Origin: Streptomyces sp. I6
GTDB lineage: Bacteria > Actinomycetota > Actinomycetes > Streptomycetales > Streptomycetaceae
NCBI GenBank assembly: GCA_003725745.1
Contig: RHDP01000001.1
Span: 1,519,501-1,583,500, forward strand
Length of the DNA: 64,000 nucleotides
Direction of reading: 5' to 3'
In this document: positions 1 to 9,305 of the stretch, one piece after another
How the letters are laid out: every line of letters starts with the position of its first letter
How positions within the stretch are numbered: the first letter of the stretch is position 1
Position numbers and translations under genes: made by a program
The notes under the pieces: model-generated
What the model was told of the DNA's origin: nothing
Database searches by the model: none
Seen by the model: only the letters and a program-made list of their open reading frames with translations

Positions 1-50
1 GCTCCACGATCGGTCACCCCACTGTCTTCCCGCGGGTCCGCACGGCTCCG

Positions 51-293
51 TCAGGAGCCGCCGCCCGGCCTGTCCACCAGTTCGATCTGGTCCACGGCGT
101 TGCACCAGCGGCAGCGGACCGACTCGATGGTCTCACTCACCACCTCGCGTTCCTCCACCTTGGGCTCCCCCGCGAGATCCAGATGCACGAACTCGACGGC
201 CTTGGAGGACCGGGTCACGTCGAAGCGGGTGAGGTTGCCGCACAGGGTGCAGCGCCACCGGGTGGTGTCCGTCGGCATGGGTACCGTCGTCAT
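51..293 (-). CDS. small zinc-ribbon protein (80 aa)
   Basis: No specific function is recognised. Two CxxC pairs are visible (C15/C18 and C61/C64), which fits a single zinc ribbon binding one metal ion. The middle is acidic and ends before a Gly-rich tail. An alternative start lies at residue 6 (second Met, position 278). The gene is transcribed away from the rhomboid gene next to it, leaving about 120 bases that must hold both promoters. Proteins of this type are conserved in Streptomyces; role in nucleic-acid or protein binding is only inferred from the ribbon. Confidence 0.65.
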   Translation of the reverse strand: MTTVPMPTDTTRWRCTLCGNLTRFDVTRSSKAVEFVHLDLAGEPKVEEREVVSETIESVRCRWCNAVDQIELVDRPGGGS

Positions 294-414
294 CGAGCCG
301 TCGTCTCCTCGCGTCTCCTGGTGCGTACTGCCCGTAACCCTACGACCTCACGGGTCCGCGGCGACACGGCGAGGCGGTCTGCCCGCTCCCGTCCCGGTAC
401 GCCATGCTCTGAGC

Positions 415-1140
415 ATGATCGATCGGTGGACGGCGGTGCGGGGCGCGAGGACCGGCCCGGTGGTGACCTACGGAGCGATCGGCCTGTGCTGCCTCCTCTT
501 CCTCGTCGGCCCGGTTTCCGGGCTCAACGCGTCCTACGGCACCGGGGGCACCCTGCTCACCGCCCAGACCGCCCACTTCGAGCGCTGGGGCGTGATCCCG
601 AGCGAGCTCCTCCAGGGCTCCCCGAGGGCCCTGCTCACCCCGCTGACCGCGCTGTTCGTTCACGGCAGCTGGCTGCATCTGCTCGGCAACATGCTCTTCC
701 TCCACGTCTTCGGCGCCATGGTGGAGGAGCACATGGGGCATCTGGAGTTCGCTCTCTTCTACCTCGGTTGCGGCTATCTGGCGCTCCTCGCGTACGCGGC
801 GGCCAACGCGGAGTCCGGCCACACGCTCGTCGGGGCGTCCGGAGCCATCTCGGGCGTGCTGGGCGCCTTTCTCTGCCTCTTCCCGAGGACGCGGGTGACA
901 AGCCTCTATCCGTTCCTGTTCTTCCTGCCGCTGCGCTTTCCCGCCTGGATCGTGCTGGTCTTCTGGTTCGTGCTGCAGTGGCTGGCGGAGGCGCAGAGCT
1001 CCTCCTCGGGCCCCGGGGTGGCGTATCTGGCACATCTGGTGGGCTTCGGCATCGGGTTCCTCTACGCATGGGGCCGCTTCCGGCAGGCCGCTAGAGTGAA
1101 GGCCCAGACAGCGGCCACCGAGGGAGAAGGACAGCCGTGA
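415..1140 (+). CDS. rhomboid family intramembrane serine protease
   Basis: 241-residue polytopic membrane protein that should cleave transmembrane segments of client proteins within the lipid bilayer. The family hallmarks are visible: HGSWLHLLGNM in an early helix, the catalytic GASGA motif with Ser142, and the partner His207 in LAHLVGFGIGF. About six hydrophobic segments are present and there is no extra N-terminal zinc finger. The ATG at 415 is chosen because translation upstream of it is Arg/Pro-rich, non-conserved-looking sequence. Its stop overlaps the GTG start of the next gene (GTGA), so the two are translationally coupled. Substrate unknown. Confidence 0.88.
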   Translation: MIDRWTAVRGARTGPVVTYGAIGLCCLLFLVGPVSGLNASYGTGGTLLTAQTAHFERWGVIPSELLQGSPRALLTPLTALFVHGSWLHLLGNMLFLHVFGAMVEEHMGHLEFALFYLGCGYLALLAYAAANAESGHTLVGASGAISGVLGAFLCLFPRTRVTSLYPFLFFLPLRFPAWIVLVFWFVLQWLAEAQSSSSGPGVAYLAHLVGFGIGFLYAWGRFRQAARVKAQTAATEGEGQP

Positions 1141-1418
1141 TCACCGCGATCGTGCTCATCAAGACCAGCGTGGACCGCATCCCCGAGATCGCGGAGTCGA
1201 TCGCGGCGCTGGACAGCGTCAGCGAGGTCTTCTCGGTCACCGGCACATACGACCTGATCGCGATGGTCCGGGTCGCGAAGCACGACGATCTGGCCGAGGT
1301 GATCCCGGGCCGGATCAGCAAGATCCCGGGCGTCGAGGCGACCGACACGCATGTCGCGTTCCGTACGTACTCCCAGCACGACCTGGAGGCGGCCTTCGCG
1401 ATCGGGCTCGACGCGTAG
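1137..1418 (+). CDS. stand-alone Lrp/AsnC ligand-binding (RAM) domain protein
   Basis: The 93 residues match the alpha/beta effector-binding half of Lrp/AsnC regulators (ITAIVLIKTSVDRIPEIAE at the start, then SVTGTYDLIAMVRV, then DTHVAFRTY). The helix-turn-helix half is absent, so it is unlikely to bind DNA on its own. Family knowledge: such short proteins form oligomers that bind amino acids or act as partners of full-length Lrp proteins. Start is a GTG overlapping the rhomboid stop codon, with GAGAAGGA just upstream as ribosome site. The coupling to a membrane protease is conserved in Streptomyces as far as I recall, but its meaning is unknown. Confidence 0.85.
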   Translation: MITAIVLIKTSVDRIPEIAESIAALDSVSEVFSVTGTYDLIAMVRVAKHDDLAEVIPGRISKIPGVEATDTHVAFRTYSQHDLEAAFAIGLDA

Positions 1419-1693
1419 GCCGGACGCGACCCGGCCCAGAAGGGGTGCCGGACGCCGCTGCGGCGCGGCCCGGACACATCCCGCAGGGGGTGCGCAAGGG
1501 GCGCGGCCGGAGACCGGGCCGGGCGGGCGCGTGCGGACTCGCCTGCCGCCACCGCCGCCCCCCGGCCGACGCGGGCAGGCCCCCGCCCGCTGGCCCGGGC
1601 CGCTCGGCCGCACGCGGGGGGACCTTCAGCCCCGCCGGCAGATCAGCCGGCAGATCAGCCGACCGGGCACCCCGCCCCCCGCCCGCGCACCTC

Positions 1694-3250
1694 TCACACG
1701 GCCGGCACGCAGCGCCCGTCCTCGGTGCGGTAGCTCCACCGCGCGCCGTCGCGCACCAGTTCCCCGACCGCGCGGACGAACCGCTCGACGTGCTCGTCCG
1801 GCGTACCGGCGCCGAAGCTGACCCTGATCGCGTTCAGCGGCCTCCCCGCGCCCTCCGCCGGGTGGGCCCCCTCCTCGCTCCGCTCGCCCGGCGCGGCGTC
1901 CGGGGCGCCGCACTCGCCGGGCTGCCGCGGATCGCCGCCCAGCAGCGTCCGCACCAGAGGGTGGGCGCAGAAGAGCCCGTCGCGCACACCGATGCCGTAC
2001 TCGGCCGACAGCGCGGCGGCGAGGTGCGAGCTGTTCCAGCCGTCCACGACGAAGGAGACGACGCCGACCCGGGTGGGAGTCCCCCCGGCGGAACCCGACG
2101 GCGTGTCGTCGCCGAACAGCGACAGCACCCTGACCCCTGGCACCTCGGCCAGCCCGGCGAGGACCTTCTCGACGAGGTGCCTCTCGCGGTCGACGAGGGC
2201 GTCGAACCCGGCCTCCGTCAGCGCCCTGCACGCGGAGGCGATCGCATAGGCGCCGATGACGTTCGGCGAGCCGGCCTCGTGGCGGGCGGCGGTGGTGTGC
2301 CACTCGACGTCCACGCCGCCGTCGGCGCGGCGCGCGACCTTCCGCGAGGCACCGCCGCCCGCGAGGTACGGCTCGGCGTCCTGGAGCCAGTCCGCCCGCC
2401 CGGCGAGCACACCCGACCCGAACGGGGCGTACAGCTTGTGCCCCGAGAAGGCGACCCAGTCGACGCCCAGCTTCCGGACGGAGACGGGGTGGTGCGGGGC
2501 GAGCTGGGCGGCGTCCAGCACGATGCGCGCGCCGTGGGCGTGCGAGACGGCCGCCAGCTCGCGTACCGGCCACAGCTCGCCGGTCACGTTGGACGCACCG
2601 GTCACACAGACCAGGGCGGGGGCGCGGAGGTCCCGCCCGGAGAGCGCCGACTCCAGCGTCCGGACCGCCTGCTGCGGGGTGCGCGGGGCGTCCAGGTACG
2701 TCACACGCGCGTTCGTCCAGGGCAGCAGGGAGGCGTGGTGCTCGGTCTCGAAGACGAAGACCTCGCAGCCCCCGGGGAGCGCCCCGGCCAGCAGGTTCAG
2801 CGAGTCGGTCGTCGACCGGGTGAACACCACCTGGTCGTCCTCGCGGCAGTCCAGGAACGCGTGGACGGTGGCCCTGCTGCTCTCGAACAGGTCGGTGGAC
2901 AGCTGCGAGAGGTACCCGGCGCCGCGGTGGACGCTGCCGTAGTACGGGGCGTACGCGGCGACGTCGTCCCACACCCGCTGCAGGGCCGGGGCGCTGGCCG
3001 CGTAGTCGAGTGCGGCGTAGGTGACTTCACCGCCGGTCACGAGCGGGACGGTGACGTCCCGGCCGAGGACCGGCAGCGGGGCGCCGCAGCAGGGCACGTC
3101 CCCGGCGGCGGTGGAACCCGCGGCGGCGTCCGGCACCGGCGCGGCCGAGGCTGCGCCGGTGCCGGAGGCGTACGCGGAGACAGAGGCGGGGGCAGAGGCG
3201 GAGGCGGAGGCAGGGGTGGCGGTGTCGGTGGTGCGGAGGCGCACGGACAT
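1694..3250 (-). CDS. class V aminotransferase (PLP-dependent, NifS-like fold)
   Basis: 518-residue fold-type I PLP enzyme of the aminotransferase class V/cysteine desulfurase family. The Schiff-base lysine is K272 in SGHKLYAPFGSG, and the PLP-binding Asp is in VLDAAQLAPHHPVSV. The first 60 residues are an Ala/Ser/Pro low-complexity extension, atypical for the family, followed by a substrate-cap region (YYGSVHRGAGYLSQLS) typical of NifS-like proteins. The ATG at 3250 has a GGGAG ribosome site; a longer reading frame upstream looks non-coding. No active-site loop cysteine like that of a true desulfurase is obvious, so sulfur transfer should not be assumed. It sits alone, downstream of trpD. Confidence 0.8.
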   Translation of the reverse strand: MSVRLRTTDTATPASASASAPASVSAYASGTGAASAAPVPDAAAGSTAAGDVPCCGAPLPVLGRDVTVPLVTGGEVTYAALDYAASAPALQRVWDDVAAYAPYYGSVHRGAGYLSQLSTDLFESSRATVHAFLDCREDDQVVFTRSTTDSLNLLAGALPGGCEVFVFETEHHASLLPWTNARVTYLDAPRTPQQAVRTLESALSGRDLRAPALVCVTGASNVTGELWPVRELAAVSHAHGARIVLDAAQLAPHHPVSVRKLGVDWVAFSGHKLYAPFGSGVLAGRADWLQDAEPYLAGGGASRKVARRADGGVDVEWHTTAARHEAGSPNVIGAYAIASACRALTEAGFDALVDRERHLVEKVLAGLAEVPGVRVLSLFGDDTPSGSAGGTPTRVGVVSFVVDGWNSSHLAAALSAEYGIGVRDGLFCAHPLVRTLLGGDPRQPGECGAPDAAPGERSEEGAHPAEGAGRPLNAIRVSFGAGTPDEHVERFVRAVGELVRDGARWSYRTEDGRCVPAV

Positions 3251-3719
3251 GGCGGTGTCTCCCGGCGAGTAGGGGCGAGCTGGCGTGGGGAACCCGCACG
3301 GCGCGACGGCGGCGCACAACGGCCGCTCCGCGTACGGGTGTTGCCTCGACGCACGCCAGGGGGCGTGCGGAGGGGGAAGGGGCCGACGGCCCGGGCCGTG
3401 TCCGCTGGTCCCGCCCGCCCATCGGGCGGACGGCGCTCACGGACGTGGCCTAACGCATTCGCTTGCTCACAAGAAGGCTCCCTCGAGGACCAGGACCCCA
3501 GGGATGCGACATTCACCGATGTCCGCGGGGTCCGCGCTTGCCGCAGACCTCGCTGCCTGCGGCCTGGTCTTCACCCGGGGCACCCCGCCACGGACGGAGG
3601 GTTGCCGGACAGCGGGCCGGGGCCGTTGTCGCTGTCACTCATGACCTTGGGAAGCATCCTGCCACAGGTGCCGCGGCGCGCAAGGCGCGGTCCGCCATCC
3701 GGACCGCGCCCGACCCGCC
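3251..3719. other. intergenic region between trpD and aminotransferase
   Basis: 469 bases without a convincing gene on either strand. It holds the trpD terminator at its right end and must carry the aminotransferase promoter (minus strand). No strong promoter hexamers were recognised. Confidence 0.5.
3684..3710 (-). terminator. terminator after trpD
   Basis: Perfect 11-bp inverted repeat (GGCGCGGTCCG / CGGACCGCGCC) with a 5-base loop, starting 10 bases past the trpD stop. No U-run follows, as is usual in Streptomyces. Confidence 0.6.
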
Positions 3720-4805
3720 TCACGCGTGGCTCGCCGCCACCCACCGGTCCAGCGCGCGCCTGGCCGCGCCGGAGTCGATGGACTCCGCGGCCCGCGCCAT
3801 GCCGGCCCTGAGCTGCTCGACGAGATCGCCCTCGCCGTTCCCGAGCGCGGCGAGCGCCGCCGCCGAGTTCAGCAGGACGGCGTCCCGTACCGGCCCGCCC
3901 TCCCCGGCGAGCAGCCGGCGGGCGACATCGGCGTTGTACGAGGCGTCCGCGCCGCGCAGCGCCTCGACCGGGACCAGGTCGACGCCGACGTCCCGGGGGT
4001 CGAAGGACTCCTCGCGCACGGTGCCGTCCCGGACGACCCACACCTTCGAGGTCGCGGTGGTCGTCAGCTCGTCCAGGCCGTCGTCGCCGCGGAAGACCAG
4101 CGCGCTGGATCCGCGTGCGGCGAGCACACCGGCCATGATCGGGGCCATCCGGGCGTCCGCCACACCCGTGGCCTGGGCCCTCACCCGGGCGGGGTTGGTC
4201 AGCGGCCCGAGGAAGTTGAACGTCGTGCGGATGCCGAGTTCCCTGCGGGCCGCGGCGACGTGCCTCAGTGCCGGGTGGAACCTCACCGCGAAGCAGAAGG
4301 TGATCCCCGCCTCGCCGGCGACCGCCGCGACCCGCTCGGGCGCCAGCTCCAGATTGACGCCGAGCTTCTCCAGGACGTCCGACGCCCCGCTCGCGCTCGA
4401 CGCGGCCCGGTTGCCGTGCTTGACCACCTTCGCGCCCGTGCCGGCCACGACGATCGCGGACATGGTGGAGATGTTCACGGTCCTGGCGCCGTCGCCGCCC
4501 GTGCCCACGATGTCGACCGTCTCCCCGGGCACCTCGATCGTCCGGGCGTGCTCGTACATCGTGCGCACGAGCCCGGAGATCTCCTCGACGGTCTCGCCCT
4601 TGGCGCGCAGTGCCACCGCGAACCCGGCGATCTGCGCGTCGGTCGCCTCGCCCCGCAGGATCCGGTCCATGGCCCAGGCCGTCGCCTCCGCGCTCTGGTC
4701 GCGCCCGTACAGCAGGGAGTCCAGTACCACGGGCCAGGACAGGCCCGCCGCGGTGGATCGCGCCTCGCCGGGGGCACCCCCGTCTGCGGGGGTCACAGCG
4801 CTCAT
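3720..4805 (-). CDS. trpD: anthranilate phosphoribosyltransferase
   Basis: 361-residue TrpD, second step of tryptophan synthesis: transfers phosphoribose from PRPP to anthranilate. The PRPP/Mg-binding VGTGGDG motif is at about residue 97, followed by [24 protein letters not shown], diagnostic for the family, and the [12 protein letters not shown] stretch. Length is normal. Start at 4805 has AGGAGG nine bases upstream; an upstream in-frame GTG/ATG at 4844 is less likely. It stands alone rather than in a trp operon, downstream of the qcr cluster on the same strand but separated from it by a strong hairpin. Confidence 0.95.
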   Translation of the reverse strand: MSAVTPADGGAPGEARSTAAGLSWPVVLDSLLYGRDQSAEATAWAMDRILRGEATDAQIAGFAVALRAKGETVEEISGLVRTMYEHARTIEVPGETVDIVGTGGDGARTVNISTMSAIVVAGTGAKVVKHGNRAASSASGASDVLEKLGVNLELAPERVAAVAGEAGITFCFAVRFHPALRHVAAARRELGIRTTFNFLGPLTNPARVRAQATGVADARMAPIMAGVLAARGSSALVFRGDDGLDELTTTATSKVWVVRDGTVREESFDPRDVGVDLVPVEALRGADASYNADVARRLLAGEGGPVRDAVLLNSAAALAALGNGEGDLVEQLRAGMARAAESIDSGAARRALDRWVAASHA

Positions 4806-4865
4806 GGTCCCTCCTGGGTCCGGTGCGGATGGGAATGCCCCCACCCTATCGGCCTGCGGAACGGC

Positions 4866-4900
4866 GAAGAGCCCCGTCCAGGGGATGGACGGGGCTCTTC
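4866..4900 (-). terminator. terminator of the qcr operon
   Basis: Perfect 14-bp stem (GAAGAGCCCCGTCC / GGACGGGGCTCTTC) with a 7-base loop, about 56 bases after the qcrB stop and before trpD. It separates the respiratory operon from trpD. Confidence 0.75.
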
Positions 4901-4956
4901 GTACGGCGGTCGCCGGGGTGCCCGGCGGTGGCGGTCGCCGCGATCAGCTCAGGGGA

Positions 4957-6579
4957 TCAGTGGTGGCCGTGGCCGCTCGTGATCTCCTTGTACTCCTCGA
5001 CGGTCGGCTTGGCGACCTGGTTGTCCCGGCCGTAGTACGCCTTGCTGAGGCGCGCCCGGAGCCGCTCGGTGCGCGACACCTTCCGCTCCACGCCGTTCTC
5101 GTCGACCGTCGGGCCGACCTCGGCCGGGGTGTACTGGTAGTGGGAGGTGAGCGTGTGCAGGGCCTCCTGCGTCAGCGGCTCGTGGACCTCGACGAACTCA
5201 CCGTGCGGCAGGCGCTTGATGATGCCGGACTCGCGTCCGTGCAGCACCTTGTCCTTGTCGCGCCGCTGCAGACCCATGCAGATCCGCTTGGTGATGATGA
5301 AGGCCAGGACCGGTCCGGCGAAGAAGAAGATCCGGACGAACCAGGTGATGGCGTTGATGGACAGGTGGAAGTGGGTCGCCCAGAGGTCGTTTCCGCCGCC
5401 GACCAGCAGGACGAAGTACCACGTCAGCCAGGCCACACCGAAGGCGGTGCGGGTCGGGGCGTTGCGCGGGCGGTCCAGGACGTGGTGCTCGCGCTTGTCC
5501 CCGGTGACCCAGGACTCGATGAACGGGTACACCGCGATCGACGCCAGCACCAGCGGGAAGATCACCAGCGGGATGAAGACTCCCAGGACCAGGGTGTGGC
5601 CCCACAGGTTGATCTCCCAGCCCGGCATGACGCGGATCAGGCCCTCGGAGAAGCCCATGTACCAGTCGGGCTGCGCGTTGGTCGACACCTGGTCCGGCCG
5701 GTACGGGCCGAGCGCCCAGATCGGGTTGATCGTGGCGATCGCCGAGATGACCGTGATGATGCCGAAGACCAGGAAGAAGAAGCCGCCCGCCTTCGCCATG
5801 TAGATCGGCAGCAGCGGCATGCCGACGACGTTCTTGTTGGTCCGGCCGGGACCCGCGAACTGCGTGTGCTTGTGGTAGAAGACCAGGATCAGGTGCGCCA
5901 CGAGCAGGCCGAGCATGATGCCCGGCAGCAGCAGGATGTGGATCGAGTAGAACCGGGCCACGATGTCGCCGCCGGGGAACTCCCCGCCGAACAGGAACAT
6001 CGACAGGTACGTGCCGACGACCGGCACGGACAGGATCGCGCCCTGCATGAAGCGGACACCGGTGCCGGAGAGCAGGTCGTCCGGGAGCGAGTAGCCGGTG
6101 AATCCGGTGAACATGCCGAGGACGAACAGCAGGAACCCGAACAGCCAGTTGATCTCGCGCGGCTTGCGGAACGCGCCCGTGAAGAAGACGCGCATCATGT
6201 GGACCATCATGGCCGCGAGGAAGATCAGCGCCGCCCAGTGGTGGATCTGCCGGATCAGCAGACCGCCGCGGACGTCGAAGCTGATGTCCAGGGTCGAGGC
6301 GTAGGCCTCCGACATCAGCACGCCCTGCATCGGGACGTAACTGCCGTGGTACTCCACCTCGTTCATCGACGGGTGGAAGAACAGCGTCAGATACACACCC
6401 GTGAGGATGATGATGATGAAGCTGTAGAGCGCGACCTCGCCCAGCATGAAGGACCAGTGGTCCGGGAAGATCTTGCGCATGTTGGCCTTGGCGAGGGAGT
6501 AGATCCCCAGCCGGCCGTCGGCCCAGTCGGCGACGCGCTCGCCGGCCGGAGCCTTCCGCTTGTCGTTCGCAGTGCTCAT
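4957..6579 (-). CDS. qcrB: cytochrome bc1 complex cytochrome b subunit
   Basis: 540-residue membrane subunit of the menaquinol:cytochrome c reductase. It carries two b-type hemes; the first His-rich helix reads IHHWAALIFLAAMMVHMMR near residue 110, and the second heme-ligand helix follows near RFYSIHILLLPG. Eight or more membrane segments are evident. The C-terminal extension of about 110 residues past the last helix (from RICMGLQRRDKDKVL on) is characteristic of actinobacteria and contacts the oxidase in the supercomplex. The ATG start overlaps the qcrA stop (ATGA). This is the target class of QcrB inhibitors such as telacebec in mycobacteria. Confidence 0.96.
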   Translation of the reverse strand: MSTANDKRKAPAGERVADWADGRLGIYSLAKANMRKIFPDHWSFMLGEVALYSFIIIILTGVYLTLFFHPSMNEVEYHGSYVPMQGVLMSEAYASTLDISFDVRGGLLIRQIHHWAALIFLAAMMVHMMRVFFTGAFRKPREINWLFGFLLFVLGMFTGFTGYSLPDDLLSGTGVRFMQGAILSVPVVGTYLSMFLFGGEFPGGDIVARFYSIHILLLPGIMLGLLVAHLILVFYHKHTQFAGPGRTNKNVVGMPLLPIYMAKAGGFFFLVFGIITVISAIATINPIWALGPYRPDQVSTNAQPDWYMGFSEGLIRVMPGWEINLWGHTLVLGVFIPLVIFPLVLASIAVYPFIESWVTGDKREHHVLDRPRNAPTRTAFGVAWLTWYFVLLVGGGNDLWATHFHLSINAITWFVRIFFFAGPVLAFIITKRICMGLQRRDKDKVLHGRESGIIKRLPHGEFVEVHEPLTQEALHTLTSHYQYTPAEVGPTVDENGVERKVSRTERLRARLSKAYYGRDNQVAKPTVEEYKEITSGHGHH

Positions 6580-7625
6580 CCGCGCTCCCAGAAAGCAGGA
6601 CCGACGGGCTCGTCGAAGTCGCCGAGCGCCTCGAGGAATCCTTCGTCATTCACGCCGATCCGCAGCTGCGGAAGGGCGTGGCCGGCCGGGCCGAAGATGA
6701 CGCGGGCGCCGTCGGAGAGGTCGAAGGTGGACTGGTGGCACGGGCACAGCACGTGGTGCGTCTGCTGCTCGTACAGGGAGATCGGGCAGCCCACATGGGT
6801 GCAGATCTTGGAGAAGGCGACGATGCCCTCGTGCGACCACTCGAGCTCGCGCTTGTCCTTGATGTCCTCCGGCTGGATCCGGACGATCATCAGGGCGGCC
6901 TTGGCGATCTCGGTCTGGAAGCTGTGGTCGTGCTCGCTGAGGCCCTCGGGCATGGCGAAGGTCAGCGAGCCCACGGAGACGTCCTCGGGGCGCAGCGGCT
7001 CGTTGGTGTTCATGTTGATGAGCTGCTTGCCCCTGGCCCACAGCGTGTGGCGGAGCTTGTCCTCCGGCAGCGGGCCGAGGTCGCGCAGCAGCATCACGCC
7101 GGACAGCGGCACCATGGCGAGCGCGCCGAAGAGGGTGTTGCGGATCAGCTTGCGCCGGCCGAAGCCGGACTCCTCGGCACCCGCGGCGAAGTCGGCCATC
7201 ACCTTGGCCTTGACCTCGGGCGGGGCCTCGATCGGGTGGCGCTCGTCCACCCGCTCCTCGTCGGACATCAGGGTGCGGGCCCAGTGGACCGCGCCCGCGC
7301 CGATGCAGAACAGGGCCAGACCGAGGGTCGTGCCCAGCGCGAAGTTCAGCGCGCTGACGTGACCGAACGGCCAGATGTAGACGATCTTGTCGACCGGGAA
7401 GATGACGTACGACGCGATGAACGCGACCGTCGACAGCATCGACACGGTGAACAGCAGGGCGACCGTACGCTCGGACCGCTTGGCGGCCCGCTCGTCGATG
7501 TCCTGGACCCGCGGCCGGTGGGCCGGGAGGCCCGGGTCGGCGAAGGGGTCCTTCACCGCCACGGCGCCGTGCGCGTGGTCCTGCTCGGAGGACAGGGACT
7601 CTTCGGGAATGTCTTGGCTACTCAT
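6576..7625 (-). CDS. qcrA: cytochrome bc1 complex Rieske iron-sulfur subunit
   Basis: 349-residue Rieske protein. The [2Fe-2S] ligands are C275, H277, C294 and H297 in CTHVGC and CPCH; C280 and C296 should form the stabilising disulfide. As in other actinobacteria it is much longer than the mitochondrial protein. Three hydrophobic helices occur in the N-terminal half (around residues 55-80, 92-115 and 160-185) instead of one; the third helix is preceded by GRRKLIRN, a twin-arginine-free region. Start and stop overlap its neighbours by ATGA, giving a tightly coupled qcrC-qcrA-qcrB unit. Confidence 0.96.
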   Translation of the reverse strand: MSSQDIPEESLSSEQDHAHGAVAVKDPFADPGLPAHRPRVQDIDERAAKRSERTVALLFTVSMLSTVAFIASYVIFPVDKIVYIWPFGHVSALNFALGTTLGLALFCIGAGAVHWARTLMSDEERVDERHPIEAPPEVKAKVMADFAAGAEESGFGRRKLIRNTLFGALAMVPLSGVMLLRDLGPLPEDKLRHTLWARGKQLINMNTNEPLRPEDVSVGSLTFAMPEGLSEHDHSFQTEIAKAALMIVRIQPEDIKDKRELEWSHEGIVAFSKICTHVGCPISLYEQQTHHVLCPCHQSTFDLSDGARVIFGPAGHALPQLRIGVNDEGFLEALGDFDEPVGPAFWERG

Positions 7626-8431
7626 GACTTCTTGGCCTTAGCGGTGTGGGCCGCGACCCAGATGGCGGTGGCGATCAGCGCACCCATTCCGAACACCCAG
7701 GCGAACAGTCCCTCGCTGACGGGGCCGAGCCCGCCGAGGCTCAGTCCGCCCGGGGTCTCCGTCTCGCCGCTGTTGACGGTCTGGACGTACGCGATGATGT
7801 CGCGCTTCTCCTGCTCCGGCATCGTCGTGTCGGGGAAGGACGGCATGTTCTGCGGGCCGGTCTGCATGGCCTCGTACAGGTGCTTCGCGCTCACTCCCCT
7901 GAGGTTGGGGGCGTACTTGCCGTCCGTCAGCGCTCCGCCCTCACCCGTGAAGTTGTGGCACTGGGCGCAGTTGGTGCGGAAGAGCACGCCGCCGTTGGCG
8001 ATGTCGGCACCCTCGGGGCTGTACTGCTTCTCGGTCGGCGTGACCGGGCCCGGGCCCAGGGAGGCGACATACGCGGCGAGCTGGTCGATCTCGGCCTGGC
8101 TGTAGATCACCGGCTTCTTCGGCACCTGGGCGCCCGGCTGCTGGGCGGGCATCCGGCCGGTCCCGACCTGGAAGTCCACGGCGGCGGATCCGACGCCGAC
8201 CAGGGACGGGCCGTCGGACGTACCCTGACCGCCGGTTCCGTGGCAGCTGGCGCAGCCGACGGTGTAGAGCTTCTTGCCCTCCTCGATGGCGAGGGACTGG
8301 GCGGTTTCATCGGCCTGCGCCTTGTCCGCGGGTGCGAACGCGGCGTACAGCCCCCCGGTGGCCGCCAGCGCGAGGAGTAGGACGACGACCGCCGCCAGCG
8401 GATGGCGTCGTCGTGCGGAGAGCTTTTTCAC
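7622..8431 (-). CDS. qcrC: cytochrome bc1 complex diheme cytochrome c subunit
   Basis: 269-residue diheme cytochrome cc. CxxCH sites are C60-C63-H64 and C155-C158-H159. An N-terminal membrane segment (about residues 12-31) and a C-terminal one (about 235-260, LFAWVFGMGALIATAIWVAA) anchor it, so the two heme domains lie outside the membrane. In actinobacteria this subunit replaces a separate soluble cytochrome c by passing electrons directly to CtaC of the aa3 oxidase. Start is GTG at 8431, 65 bases after ctaE; the stop overlaps the qcrA ATG. Confidence 0.96.
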   Translation of the reverse strand: MKKLSARRRHPLAAVVVLLLALAATGGLYAAFAPADKAQADETAQSLAIEEGKKLYTVGCASCHGTGGQGTSDGPSLVGVGSAAVDFQVGTGRMPAQQPGAQVPKKPVIYSQAEIDQLAAYVASLGPGPVTPTEKQYSPEGADIANGGVLFRTNCAQCHNFTGEGGALTDGKYAPNLRGVSAKHLYEAMQTGPQNMPSFPDTTMPEQEKRDIIAYVQTVNSGETETPGGLSLGGLGPVSEGLFAWVFGMGALIATAIWVAAHTAKAKKS

Positions 8432-8496
8432 GGATTACCCCGGTGTCAGGATCTTCTGCGTCGGTGCTTCTGGAAGGTGTGCGGGTGCGGGCCCGG

Positions 8497-9117
8497 CTAC
8501 TTGATCATGTAGATCGTGGCGAAGAGGCCGATCCAGACGACATCGACGAAGTGCCAGTAGTAGGACACGACGATGGCCGCGGTCGCCTGCTCGTGGGTGA
8601 ACCTCCGGGCCGCGTACGTCCTGCCGAGAACGAGCAGGAAGGCGATGAGACCGCCCGTCACGTGCAGGCCGTGGAAGCCGGTGGTCAGGTAGAAGACCGA
8701 GCCGTACGGGTCCGACGAGAGCGAGAGACCCTTGTGCTTGACCAGCTCGGTGTACTCGAACACCTGGCCGCCGATGAAGATCGCACCCATCACGAACGTG
8801 ATCACGAACCACGTGCGGAGCTTCTTCACGTCACCGCGCTCGGCGGCGAAGACGCCGAGCTGGCAGGTGAGGGAGGAGAGCACCAGGATCGTGGTGTTGG
8901 TGGCCGAGAAGGGGAAGTTCAGGGCAGAGGCCTGCTCTGCCCAGTAGTCGGCACCCATCACTGATCGCAGGGTGAAGTACATCGCGAAGAGGGCCGCGAA
9001 GAACATCAGCTCGGAACTCAACCAGATGATGGTTCCGACGCTGGTGAGGTTCGGCCGATTGACCGACGGGTGCGCGTGCCCGGTTTCTACTGTCGTTGCT
9101 GTCGCCACGACCGACAT
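8497..9117 (-). CDS. ctaE: cytochrome c oxidase subunit III
   Basis: 206-residue COX3 protein with five hydrophobic helices, the short form usual in Gram-positive bacteria. Family stretches include [29 protein letters not shown] and [16 protein letters not shown]. It lies at the head of the qcr operon rather than next to ctaC/ctaD, an arrangement typical of actinobacteria that couples synthesis of complexes III and IV. The ATG at 9117 lies close to a TAAGCG-like -10 element, so translation may be leaderless; no Shine-Dalgarno is visible. Confidence 0.95.
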   Translation of the reverse strand: MSVVATATTVETGHAHPSVNRPNLTSVGTIIWLSSELMFFAALFAMYFTLRSVMGADYWAEQASALNFPFSATNTTILVLSSLTCQLGVFAAERGDVKKLRTWFVITFVMGAIFIGGQVFEYTELVKHKGLSLSSDPYGSVFYLTTGFHGLHVTGGLIAFLLVLGRTYAARRFTHEQATAAIVVSYYWHFVDVVWIGLFATIYMIK

Positions 9118-9305
9118 TATGTCGGTCGCTTATCCAGCCCTCACTCCGGGGGGTGCCGTTCGGTGTGTCAGTGAGCCGTGTCCAGCCCGAACGGCCCAGC
9201 AAAAGCAGTCATCGAGCCGGTACCGGCGGTACTGGGCGGGCCCGGTGAGGAGTAGCATCCGGCTCATCGGTGCAGCCCCGATCTCCCCGACGAACCGGAG
9301 GAACG

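Noticed and set aside
1694-3250. Calling the class V aminotransferase a cysteine desulfurase
   Set aside because: No equivalent of the mobile-loop cysteine was recognised, and the long low-complexity N-terminus is atypical.
1445-7362. Very long plus-strand open frames antisense to the aminotransferase, trpD and qcr genes
   Set aside because: Their residue composition (Arg, Pro, Gly, Asp-rich without hydrophobic pattern) is the mirror of GC-rich codon use on the other strand; the minus-strand genes are unmistakable.
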